Source: Sipunculus nudus (lineage: Eukaryota; Annelida; Sipuncula; Golfingiida; Sipunculidae). Taken from it: a DNA stretch of 64,000 nucleotides. Position numbers and translations under genes: made by a program. Positions 24,801 to 34,386 of the stretch are shown one piece after another (position 1 is the stretch's first letter; each line of letters begins with the position of its first letter). The stretch covers positions 67,886,300-67,950,299 of the forward strand of contig CM049314.1 of NCBI GenBank assembly GCA_026874595.1, in the 5' to 3' direction. The notes beneath the pieces are model-generated. The model worked only from the letters and a program-made list of their open reading frames with translations, did no database searches and was not told where the DNA came from.

Positions 24801-26076
24801 TATGTCACGAGTGAGGGAATTATATACTTCTATGTTAGTGTCATTTGAAAAAAGGAGCTAAATTTTCAAATTTAGAGAGTGACTAAATTGGTAGATTCGC
24901 AAATTGAAATTCCGGACTCGCGTGGTCTCTCCCTGTATATTTATGCCTCATACATAGATTTGCTGAATTTGTTAACATAAAGTTGTCAGTTCGGGCCCCG
25001 TTAGGACAGTTTGTTCTCTACATTAGAGATCCCTGGACCAGGAATTATTGCCTCCACCAGGATTGTATGCGTTAATTAATCGTGCACATTAAAACGTAAA
25101 AAGAGCTTTGGGTCATCAGATGATGATAACAATATTATATTTTTTATTAATGACATTTTAAAAATTCCAGACATTACGATTGAAGCTTTGCACCAGGGGT
25201 ATTTAATTATACTGATTTGTTTATATGTAAATCAGTTGTTTTGTTCAATATCATTTCTATGAGCGGTTATTTACCCAGTCATAAAATTATGTCGCATTAT
25301 CGACATCACTTTTCTTTCATGTAACGGGGATAATCTCCATAGAAGATTGTTTATACCCTGGAGACACTGACAAAATATTATTTAAAAGTTCAAATCGGCT
25401 TGACGTCGAGTTTTAATTTTTTTATAATATTTTTTAAATTTATTTATCATTTTGTTTATACCTGAGCGGCCAACTGCGTTTATAAGACGACGTCCTATGC
25501 CAATACTATAACCGATATCGCAAGCTGCAATTTTGTCATAAAAAAAATGTTGTTTATATTCGTTAGTGGTGCAGAAATGTAACTAGTTACAGAAATCAGA
25601 AGCTTTCATGATAAACATGGCGCAGTAAATTTTCAATAAAAATTTTGTAACTGCAAAAAAAAAATAATAAAAATTTATCATTTTTTAATGTCAATATTGT
25701 TCCACATTGAGCAAAAGTATCTCTTCTTTTGCGAAAGTAAAAAAATATCTATTTTAGATTATCTCTATGTTAAAACCGCCTTTTTCAGCTAACTGTTGAC
25801 TGCAAACATTATTTCCTTTCTTCATATTATCTCTGATGATAAAACATGCGAACGACGTGTGTATATAACTGACACGATTGAAAATATATGAGGATAGCGG
25901 AGGTAAATGTTGCACTTCCTCATTGCATATTCTTCATAGTTTCGAAACATTCATTATAGAGAATAAAAAATTGATACTTCAGAATATTGGTACAGGAGTC
26001 ATGAACATGTGGACGGAATGTTAATTTCGTATATTGATAAGTATGTTACATTTAAATCATATATACGTTTAAGACG

Positions 26077-26079
<3 letters not shown>
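21860..26079. other. unassigned AT-rich sequence
   Basis: No coding domain was recognised across about 4.2 kb. It contains a CT/TA-rich tract at 21885-21972 and a small G/C-richer patch near 22735-22790. Near 23090-23125 there is a GGGATCCGGGCCAGGAG block related to sequence beside 15253. Confidence 0.4.

Positions 26080-26130
<51 letters not shown>
26080..26130. repeat. (TA)n microsatellite
   Basis: About 50 bp of uninterrupted TA dinucleotides. Confidence 0.97.
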
Positions 26131-26133
<3 letters not shown>

Positions 26134-26194
26134 ATGAAACCTAATATTTTACAAGGTATTTATACACAAGAAGGTGAGATTTCTTTCAATCTAT

Positions 26195-26480
26195 GTGTGG
26201 ACTCCGGGCATTCCTGACACGAGTATCGCTCTTTCATATTGGAGTCGCAGGGGATTAAAATACTTCCTTGATCCTATATTTCAGGGGGTTCGCAATCATT
26301 TTGCCCTTACCTTATAAAAGTGAAAATCCACACAGTATTACTGAAGATGGATGGTGTCATTAGTATGTCAACGACATTTTTTTTTTATTAATTTTACAGG
26401 GAAGACGTACTAATTGAACGGAAAGTAATTACATTTCTTAGTTACAGGAAACCTCTTCATTTTTCTTGTAGGCAATTACT
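26195..26480 (+). repeat. diverged dispersed repeat (family Q, copy 1)
   Basis: Shares ordered blocks with 46330-46620: CCTGACAC.(A/G)GT.TCGCT, CTTACCTT(A/G)T.AAAGT, GGTGTCAT.AGT and ACGGAAAGTAAT. Similarity is patchy, so this is an old repeat. Non-coding. Confidence 0.4.
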
Positions 26481-27099
26481 TTAATATCATAATCAATCGC
26501 AAAGAGCACCAAGATGATCATCATAGGTTCATACCTGAGACCAGGTGAAGACCCTTAGTAGTTCAAGATAAGTATATAATGAAACAGTATAACGGAACGA
26601 TGCGAATAAAATATCCTGGTTCTAGAGTATTTATTTTGTGCTTTTTCTATGTTTTGTTTTACAATTTTTCGAATAATATTGTTGTTGTAACTACTGCAGT
26701 CGTATGCATCAGTTCAACATCTGATACAATATCCCCAAAAAGAGATTGCTAACAATCGATTCGTTACAAAATAGGATACTTTATTTCAAAGCGAGCAAGA
26801 TTCGGATTAAGGTGCGTCATTTGGCCAATACACTTGATATACAGCAGCGGTATAGCTATAATAAGACGAACCCTGACATCCTGTTTTGTGTTTGTACACA
26901 AAATGGTATCCCCTTTGTGCCTATTCGAGAAACATTGATAAATAAACCTACAAGGGTTTGATCAGGGCGCGCGGATGGGACACAACATTTCCGATGAGCG
27001 TCAGCGTAAGAGCCAGAATACATCTGCTGAAAAATTTGAAGCAAATTTGAATAATTCGCAAATCAAAACACTTTTGTGGAAACAATCACTAAATTGTTA
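26481..27099. other. unassigned flank of Gypsy element
   Basis: This is where a 3' LTR of the minus-strand Gypsy element would lie. I do not see the LTR family of 2281/42997 here, nor another TG..CA block with a partner. Either the 3' LTR is lost or it is too diverged to see by eye. Confidence 0.4.
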
Positions 27100-27155
27100 A
27101 AACATTTCAAAACCATTTATTTACGACATTACATAATCATCTCGTTTACAACACT

Positions 27156-28061
27156 TCATAAACATCTCAATAAGCAATCAGTAAGTACACAGTCTTTCCC
27201 TTTAATGTGTCTGATTTCAAGAATGTTATCCTGTAAATAGAAACTCCGTCTCAGCAATCTTTGATTTTTACACTTCAACTTGTTCATGAACGTGAGGGGA
27301 TTGTGATCACTGAAGACAATGATAGGCTTGACTGAAGTCAAATAAACTCCAAAATGTTGCAATGCCATAATCAAAGCCAAACCTAGCTTGCAGAGGTCGC
27401 GAAGAATTTGCAGATGTTTCTCCCAAGTGTCGCTGTACACGACGAGGCCATCAATATATGCGTCGCAGCCCTGAATGTCCTTGACAACCATATGTATGAG
27501 GCACTTGGACGTTGCTGGCGAGTTCTTCATGCCAAACGGCAAAACATCATACTGGTACAGTCTTTGCGGCGTCACAAATGCGGACACTTCTTTCCCTCGT
27601 TCTGTCAGCCGAATTGGCCAAAATCCTTTTAGCAAGTCAAACTTGAAGACATATCTGGAGCTACCGACACTATCAATACAATCATCGATCCTCTGACTCA
27701 GGAACGTGTCAGTCTTGATGACAGAGTTCAGTTTTTGATCATCTGTGCAAATACGGTAACTTCCATCAGGTTTTGGCACAAGAATACATGGTGAACCCCA
27801 GTTACTGTTACTAGGTTCAATAAAATCATTGTCCAGCAAATATTGTACCTAATCTTGTAGATACTTTTGCTTTCCTGGATTCAGTCTATAAGGATGCTGC
27901 TTGACTGCGCTTGCCTCGCCAACATCGACATCATGGCACAATATATTAGTACGCAATGGAATGTCACTGAACAAATATTCATAATTCCGCAGCAGGTTCT
28001 TGAGGACTTGATGTTGTTGTGCGGTAAGGTGTGACAGTTTTGCATCCGGGTTGTTAAGCAC
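27156..28061 (-). pseudogene. reverse transcriptase with fused RNase H remnant
   Basis: 28061-27849 is the RT leader (...D-I-P-L-R-T and K-Q-H-P-Y-R) and ends in TAG (27851-27849). The same frame continues as 27839-27156 (227 aa). RT motifs seen are V-P-K-P-D-G-S-Y-R, F-D-L-L-K-G-F-W, V-L-P-F-G-M and Y-I-D-G at about 27458-27447, where the catalytic pair should be D-D; the second Asp is Gly (GGC). At about 27390 the frame jumps from RT thumb to the last part of RNase H (F-S-D-H-N-P-L-T-F to the K-G-K-D end). An internal deletion has therefore removed the RT connection and most of the RNase H catalytic residues. Family RT-RNase H modules are about twice this length. Confidence 0.85.
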
Positions 28062-28139
28062 GTCTGAGTTTTTTTAGTGGTACTCTTCCACACTGAATGT
28101 CTACATCCCACTTACAATCAATATCTTCTTTAACTGGGC

Positions 28140-28537
28140 CAGGGTCAGTTCTTACACATTTAACAGCAGTAACATTATTTACAACATCTGATGCTCTAAT
28201 TCTGTCATAATATGGTTTCAACATGTTAACATGGCACAGCTGTTTTTTCTTACGCCTATCTGGTGTTAGCAGTATGTAACTTAAATCACTGATTTTCTTG
28301 TCAACAATGTAAGACCAAAATACCTAGCTTGCAGAGGTCTGCCGGGGATAGGTAGAAAGCAAGGACCTTTCCACCAGGCTCAAACCTCCTATTTACAGTG
28401 TTCTTGTCATACTTTGTTTTCATTTTACTTTGTGTATACTTTAGATTTGACTTTGCAATCTCACAAGCATTGTGTAGTTTAGTGCGAAAGTCTGAGACAT
28501 ACTGCAATAAACTATGAGAATCAGGATTTTCACACAA
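28140..28537 (-). pseudogene. integrase C-terminal tail and linker to RT
   Basis: The open frame 28537-28301 (78 aa) has basic, helical sequence typical of the region behind a Gypsy integrase core, then shifts frame near 28345. The text continues to K-K-K-Q-L-C-H-V-N-M-L-K-P-Y-Y (about 28245-28201), the usual end of the integrase tail in this group. From here the coding sequence runs directly into the RT leader, so integrase and RT belong to one polyprotein. Confidence 0.7.
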
Positions 28538-28559
28538 GAGATTTTTTTTGAGCAGTGTT

Positions 28560-29337
28560 AATGGACCGCGAACCGAGTGTCCAAAACTAGTTCAAAGGGA
28601 CAAACCCATGGACTCTTGAAAGGATTCTCTGACAGCTAACAGCAATAGGTAGATTCCTTCATCCCAGTCTTTCTGTGTGTCATAACAATAAGTCCTAAAC
28701 ATTCTTTTTAATGTCTGGTGTAAACGCTCGAGGGCTCCCTGACTCTCGGGACAGCATGGCGAAGAGCTGTACTCTTATATACCTAGCTCAAGCATAACTT
28801 GCTGGAATAAGCCAGGCATAAAATTAGACCCTTGGTTAGACTGGACGGATTTTGGTAATCCAAACGTTGTAAGAAAATTAGTCAGAGCCTTGACAACACT
28901 TTGGCATTAATTTTGCGCAATGGGATTGCCTCAGGGAACCTGGTAGATGCGCACATAATTGTCAGCAAGTATTCATGTCCAGATTGTGTTTTCGGCAGTG
29001 GTCCAACACAATCAACAATAATCCTACTAAATGGTTCCTCGAAAGCAGGATAAGGCCTAAGTGGGGCTTTAAGAGGATTCTGATTGGGCTTGCCTACCAT
29101 CTGGCATGTATGGTATGATTTCCAATATTGTACAACATCTGTCCTGAGGTTAGGCCAATAGAAATGTGTACTTACTTTCTGATAAGTTTTATTTCTACCT
29201 AAATGGCCAGACAAAGTAGCCTTATGTGCCATTCTTAGCATTTCATGGCGATAACTTTTGGGCATTACTATCTGATGTTTGTTCGTCCATCCATCATCAG
29301 CGCATACGTCAGGTGGTTGCCATTTACGCATAAGCAC
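28560..29337 (-). pseudogene. integrase (zinc-binding and DDE core), inactivated
   Basis: The N-terminal HHCC zinc-binding module reads H..(6)..HLGR...Y, then Y-H-T-C-Q-M-V-G-K. The first Cys of the usual C-X2-C is Tyr. The core starts with I-V-D-C-V-G-P-L-P-K-T, carrying the first catalytic Asp. A frameshift near 28900 follows, then S-N-Q-G-S-N-F, where the second catalytic Asp is Asn (AAC, 28837-28835). A TAA follows at about 28781-28779. The Glu of the triad is kept in G-A-L-E-R (about 28734-28720), and further small indels occur near 28590. It would join element DNA to the chromosome. It lies upstream of RT, which defines the unusual order. Confidence 0.8.
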
Positions 29338-29604
29338 TCCATTTTTAACAAAGACTGTGACAGCTCATCTTTAGAAACCGCCCTGGGAAACAAACATGAA
29401 ATATCAGGGTCCTTATGCTGTCATCCGATAAGTTCTGACCTTGAAAATGCTGCATCCGGTACGGGCGAGTCGTTAGACCAGCCACTAATGACTCCCAGAG
29501 TGTTATATCTGGACCATTCTCCTCTTATGTTTCTTGGCCATAGATCTAGTTACAGCATATGGAGGATACAAACCAGGAATTTCCTGACTTTTATGATCGG
29601 TGAC

Positions 29605-30057
29605 CTAATCAAGCGACGGCTTTTCTGTCACTCTTGGTAGAGGCTGTACTTTGTCACCTGCAATATCATTGCCTAGCGGCAACTGAATGCTCTTAAAAGG
29701 TAGTGTAGTTGTTATGCCCACAGAAATATTCCCAGGAATCAAATCTGAATTTAAATGTATACTGTGAAGCCGAACTGAAGTGTGCTTGTCTGAAAACACA
29801 CTATTAACAAGAGCATGTGCACCAGTAAAAGACCTTTTATCAAATAGCAAAGTGTTTGCTGACATGAGAGTTTAGCCTGAACCCATGTCCTTCAAAAATC
29901 TAATTGGGGTAGAATCTGAAAAATCACTTGAAAGTGACACAAAACCATCATGCATGAATGGCTCAAATAACTCCATTTTGGAGTCAGGAGCCTTAGTTTC
30001 CGTTAACAAAGAACTGACACTGAAAGTGTCAGTCATAAACACTGTTTTCAAAGTCAT
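29605..30057 (-). pseudogene. retropepsin-like aspartic protease region, active site altered
   Basis: A continuous frame is broken only by a TAA at 29874-29872. Just before it lies D-M-G-S-G (29889-29875), where aspartic proteases of retroelements have D-T/S-G; the second active-site residue is Met. After the stop the frame continues through a hydrophobic body to L-G-N-D-I-A-G-D-K-V (about 29675-29646), which marks the end of this protease family. It would cleave the Gag-Pol polyprotein. With the altered triad and the stop it cannot be active. Confidence 0.7.
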
Positions 30058-31022
30058 TAAAGGAATCTAAGTCCTTATTACAATCAAACTCCTCATGGGA
30101 GTCAACAGAGGAATTTTCCTCAGCAGAAACAAACTTCTGTATGTCATTTGAGGACCTGGCCTCATTTGAAGTACTCTCGCAAGAGTTATAAAAGCACATA
30201 GCCTTATTTAGAGGCTACTCCTCGCAGAAGTCTTGAAAGGACCTAGCCTTATATAATTCCTCGCAGGAATCAACTGAGGTTTCTACCCCGCAAGCTACGG
30301 GTTATTCTTTGGATTCAGACGGCACGTTGGCCTTGAAAGCATCAAACTCTTTTTTAGAGTCAATAAAGGAGTTGTACCCCTAATTAACATGGAAAAAGCC
30401 TGGCTCTTGTACTATGCTATGCATTGATTTTGAAACAAAACCAGAAGGTTTACCCCTTGGTTTATTTGCAAGTTTCCAGAAGTCAGATATTAGATGACCT
30501 TCCTTTTTGCAGTAATTACAGATTTTCTTTGAAAATAACTAGCCTTGGTTGGATTCAGACACAGTGGATGTGGACTGAGGTGTAGTAATGGACTGCTGAA
30601 CTATCAGGACAACTAGTACTGGTGACTGCGCTTTAAACTTCATTTGACCATACTGATTTACATTCCTGTTTGTGAATGACCGGTTTTATTTGCTAGTAAA
30701 GGAAATTTTGTGTGTTAATGAATACTCATCTGCTAGTTGAGCAGCAATGTCAAGTGTTTCAGGACTTTACTCATCCAGAAAAGTTTTAACATCTGCGTTA
30801 ATAAAGCGCTTCAATTTTTCAAGCAAAATCTACTGCCACAAATTGTCATAATCTTTCATTACATTTTTAGGACTAAACCAGTGATCAAACAACTGCTCTT
30901 TTGTCCTAGCAAAGTGTACATAGGTCTGTTCTTTGCGCTTTTCCCAATTTCTGAACTAACTCATAACCTTTTAGAATTAACCATTTAACCTGAACATAGT
31001 CAGCAGCAGCTTCTACTGAAAG
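30058..31022 (-). pseudogene. gag: gag C-terminal part with damaged zinc knuckle
   Basis: Fragmentary frames join the gag head to the protease. At 30520-30479 a retroviral-type zinc knuckle reads C-N-Y-C-K-K-E-G-H-L-I-S-D-F. The C-X2-C-X4-H part is intact, but the expected final Cys is Phe (TTC, 30481-30479), so metal binding would be lost. An in-frame TAG lies six codons upstream of the first Cys. The knuckle would normally bind element RNA. The stretch 30430-30060 is a Ser/Glu-rich linker with several stops. Confidence 0.7.
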
Positions 31023-31586
31023 CTATGTATAAATTCCTATGGCCTTGCCAGTCAATACACTTTGTAATAGCATTGTCCAATTTTCCTTAAGCCATCTAAA
31101 ATTTTCAGCTACCTTCTCAAAGTGTAAGAAATATTTATCAACCTCTTTTTTTTTAAAAGGTGGGACAAGTCTAATGTGTTTAGTAACATCAAAACTGTGA
31201 GTTGGGGCAGCACATAGACCATGTTCTAGTTTAAGTCTTTCCAACTCCAGTCGTTTTAATTCGATTTCTTTTTCTTTTTCTAGTCTTTCTCTTTTTAACC
31301 GTTCTTCCCTTTCTTTTAATGCTAGCTCATGTTGCATTTCTAACTTTTTCAATTCTAACTGCATAGCAAGGCTGTAATTTCTTGATGTTTCCAGTTCACT
31401 CTCTTCAATTAAACCTTTGCTAACTACATTTTGCATGATTGTAGCAACGAAATCAGGCTTCCTCAAAGCTTTTTTTCATACCTAGCCCTAAGTGTTGTCC
31501 TAAACGCAACAACTGATCTTTTGTCAACTGTTCAATTTGATCAGGGTCGGGATTTTCACAAATGTCTCAGGTTTGAAATCTGCCAT
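31023..31586 (-). pseudogene. gag: gag N-terminal part of Gmr1-type element
   Basis: The likely start ATG is at 31586-31584 and the first 40 or so codons are recoverable only with two frameshifts, near 31550 and 31475. The longest open stretch (31466-31023, 147 aa) has a strongly charged coiled-coil-like segment rich in Lys, Glu, Arg and Leu (about residues 30-83). It is followed by a conserved block with F-D-V-T-K and P-P-F-K and then L-H-F-E-K-V-A-E-N, typical of gag proteins of this type of animal Gypsy element. Gag would form the particle shell that packages element RNA. The frame ends at a stop at 31023-31025 and continues, broken, towards the zinc knuckle. Confidence 0.75.
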
Positions 31587-31628
31587 GTTAAGATGTTAAA
31601 ACAAGGACTTTCGGTCACATGAATCGAA

Positions 31629-32664
31629 GGTGAAGACGTGGCTTCGAGAGCTCCGGAAAGAAAGTTAAAAATTAGCAAGGTATTGGTCGAAAAAAGGCAT
31701 AATGCCCTAAACAGGAAAGACTGGCAAGAAACCTACTAGCTCTGTGGGTGATATGGATAAATTCCTCGACATAGAGCCAGTAGAACAAGAAATAACTTTA
31801 ACAGAGGGACTGCCTGTAGTGCACGGAGCCACAGACATGGCGACTCAGCTGAAAAATGCCCTGGCCGAAATGAAGAGTCTTGTAACAACTTCAAACAAAG
31901 AACTTAAAGACCACATAAGTTCGGTGCACTTGGATTTAAAAAGCAACTGGATGAACTATCAACAGAACAAAGGAATCTGAAAAAAAGATATGAGTATATT
32001 GGAAAATGGACTTCAAACAATGGAAAATACAGTTGAGACGTTAAAGGTACGTGAAAACAAACTTTCTGAGCTTACAGAAAGACTAAAGGAAAACGTGGGG
32101 GAATTAGACAGACAAAACAAAAACAATATGATAGAAATAGAAAGGTTAAGAAAAGAACTGTCCGAGGAAACAAACAAGCAAGAACGATACTTGCGTGAAT
32201 GGAATTTACGAATAATAGGGGTCGGAGAAGTGGGAATGGCTGAGGACTGCAAAAACACAGCCGCAAAAATTATAGCGCAAAATAAACTGCACGCAGAAAA
32301 TGACGAGAGACAAGTTAGAAAGGAAATTGAAACAGCACATAGAGTTGGCAAAAAAGGCGCTCGTCCCAGGCACATCCTTGTAAGATTTTTCAGTCGTCCT
32401 GTTAAAAGCGAAATATTATCCACATCAAAGAAAGTTCTTAAAGGAAAGATGATACGCTTCACAGAAGACCTGACGGCCCAGGACTATCGCACCAAACAAA
32501 ACGCAAAACCACAAATGAATCAGGCCTATAACGCAGGGCACAAGGTCCGCTTCTGGAGAGGGAAACTATTCATAAATGGTGACCAAGTGAATATCCGTAC
32601 ACGGCCGGTGTCTGTTGAAGAAAATGAAACAGGCGAGGGAATGAGTGGCTCAGACGCGGACTGA
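31629..32664 (+). pseudogene. LINE ORF1 (L1-like RNA-binding protein), frameshifted
   Basis: 31744-31980 and 31990-32664 lie in the same frame, separated by TGA (31978-31980). The local reading suggests one missing A near 31938 and one extra A in the A7 run at 31980-31986, so only the short stretch between is out of frame. A further coding-like segment (about 31650-31725) lies upstream in another frame. The 224-aa downstream part has a coiled coil (about residues 1-70). It is followed by the L1 ORF1p RRM-like and C-terminal blocks: L-R-I-I-G-V, then E-T-A-H-R-V-G-K and R-P-R-H-I-L-V-R-F, then F-T-E-D-L. ORF1p coats LINE RNA as a trimer. Confidence 0.75.
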
Positions 32665-33533
32665 AGTAACTTTTGTGTGATTTATTTTTCAATGAACTGA
32701 GTGCTATTTATTTAAGTTAAATAACAGTATAAAAATGTCAATCAGTGTTAATTATATCTTTCATACAAATCTAGTTTAAATATTTGAAAACAGAATAAAT
32801 ATCAGTAATAATGTAACAAGAAAATTGAAGAAACACATGCGCGATCACAAAAAAATGCGACACCGGTTTAAACAGAATTATAGATATCCAAGCTGCTTTT
32901 GCAGCTTTAAGTATTTATTTTTCTGCTTCAGGCTTTATTATTATTGGTTGCCTCTATTCATACATGCAAATTTTTTATATAATAGGCATGAGCTTCTTTA
33001 ACTAATTTGGTGTCGCTTCCGTTCTGCGAGCGCTAAAAATCTAGAAAAAGCATTGTAGTTCCGAAGATAACCGTGAGAGGGCAGCCTCTCTTTTATTATA
33101 ACTTGACGGTAGACAGCGACCATTGAGATGTAAACAGGTGAGGGAGTGGAGCTCTAGAGGTTGTCAAGAGGTTTGGGAAGTAATATAGCTATATATTTTT
33201 CTATTGTGAACTTTAGTGGGACGAATTTACTCACAAGATTTTACTTAAAGTTGGTTTGTATTTTTCATTCATGTGTCTATTTTGGTATACAATGCATGAT
33301 ACAAGGTACTTCATTATCGCTCAATACAAATCGTTGCCAAGTTGAGAGTCAAATGAACGCTTACACTTCTGAGATACCAGTAATATTTTTTCTTTGATGT
33401 AATAACCTGTTACTTCAGGTATTCCGCTCTGTATTTTAGGCCAAGCGTATGTTTCAAATGCAAATGGGATGTTTTTCTTCAATCCAAGCAGTCAGGAATC
33501 ACCTTATACAGTGAGCCGATTTTCAGATTAACA
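32665..33533 (+). other. spacer between LINE ORF1 and ORF2
   Basis: An 869-bp interval without a coding frame that I can link to the LINE. It is AT-rich, with a GC-richer patch near 33015-33130. It is longer than the short spacers of typical L1 elements, so it may hide an unrelated insertion or a decayed start of ORF2. The boundary of ORF2 is taken at the first in-frame Met of the endonuclease frame. Confidence 0.5.
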
Positions 33534-34386
33534 GTGAGTAACATGATGTATACTGGTAGTTCAAGTAATTTCACCTATATATATAATATGGAGTGCACAA
33601 AAGATACCTGTAATAGATGTATATTTTCATTTAATGCCCGTGGCCTCGGTAATGCTACTAAGAGAAGAGAAGTATTTTACTGGTTACAAGTTAAGAAGGT
33701 GGATATAATTTTTATCCAAGAAACTCACAGCAAAAGGGAGGTTGAACATATCTGGAGAGCAGAGTGGGGACATCAAATATTTTTTAACCACGGGAGTAAT
33801 CAAGCTAGGGGAGTTGCTATTTTAATTAAGAATAATGTTGCATGTGAAATAATAGAACAAAAGAGAGATACGCAGGGAAGATACATCATTTTAGACTGCA
33901 ACATAGATGATAGCAGGATAACACTCGCAAATATATACGGGCCAAACATTGATTCGCCACATTTTTTTCAAAATATTCTTTCTGGATATTGACAATATGG
34001 TAAATGACCACAAGATTTTGGGTGGGGATTGGAATATCACATTGGACAGTTTATTGGATAGATCAAACGGATCATATAAAAGTAAAAAAAAATTCAAGAA
34101 GAATAATATTAGAATATATGGAAGAGACAGGCGTAACTGATACATTGAGACTTAAAAATCCAAATACCAAAAGATATCCATGGTCAAAAGATAACCCCAC
34201 ACCAGTCTGGAGTCGTCTAGATTTTTTCTTGGTATCAATGGGAGTTAAAGAAGGGGTAAAAGCTATTGATATTATACCAGCTTACAAAACAGACCATTTG
34301 GGCATATCAATAACAATAAAAACAAGTAAACATAAGAAAGGAAAAAGTTATTGGAAACTAAACTGTAGCCTGTTGCAAAATGAAAT
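33534..34386 (+). pseudogene. LINE ORF2 part 1: AP-like endonuclease, two frameshifts
   Basis: 33534-33992 (152 aa) contains F-N-A-R-G-L-G-N and F-I-Q-E-T-H-S, with the Asn and catalytic Glu of APE-type LINE endonucleases. The frame shifts near 33980 (then L-G-G-D-W-N, 34015-34032, active-site Asp and Asn) and again near 34060. The third piece (34004-34393) carries R-L-D-F-F-L and Y-K-T-D-H-L-G, with the catalytic Asp-His. All key residues are present, so only the frameshifts break it. It would nick genomic DNA to prime reverse transcription. The frame is cut at codon Q-N-E-I by the inserted LINE and resumes at 37548. Confidence 0.8.

Larger units (their letters stand above)
27100..31586 (-). 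mobile_element. Gmr1-type Ty3/Gypsy retrotransposon, degenerate, integrase upstream of RT
   Basis: Domains in order on the minus strand are gag coiled coil and head (31586-31023), CCHC-like zinc knuckle (30520-30479), protease (30057-29605), integrase (29337 to about 28560), post-integrase linker (28537-28180), RT (28061-27400) and the C-terminal end of RNase H (27380-27156). In ordinary Ty3/Gypsy elements RT-RNase H precedes integrase. The order seen here is that of the Gmr1 group, first described in fish and other deuterostomes. Integrase, linker and RT follow each other without a gap, so the order is not a rearrangement artefact. All enzymatic domains are damaged. No LTR is seen next to the left end, and the right end is abutted by a LINE. 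Confidence 0.85.

Noticed and set aside
27408-27696. Plus-strand frames opposite the RT
   Set aside because: They are antisense shadows of the RT coding region.
32013-32462. 149-codon minus-strand frame opposite LINE ORF1
   Set aside because: It is the complement of the coiled-coil region of ORF1 and has no recognisable motif.
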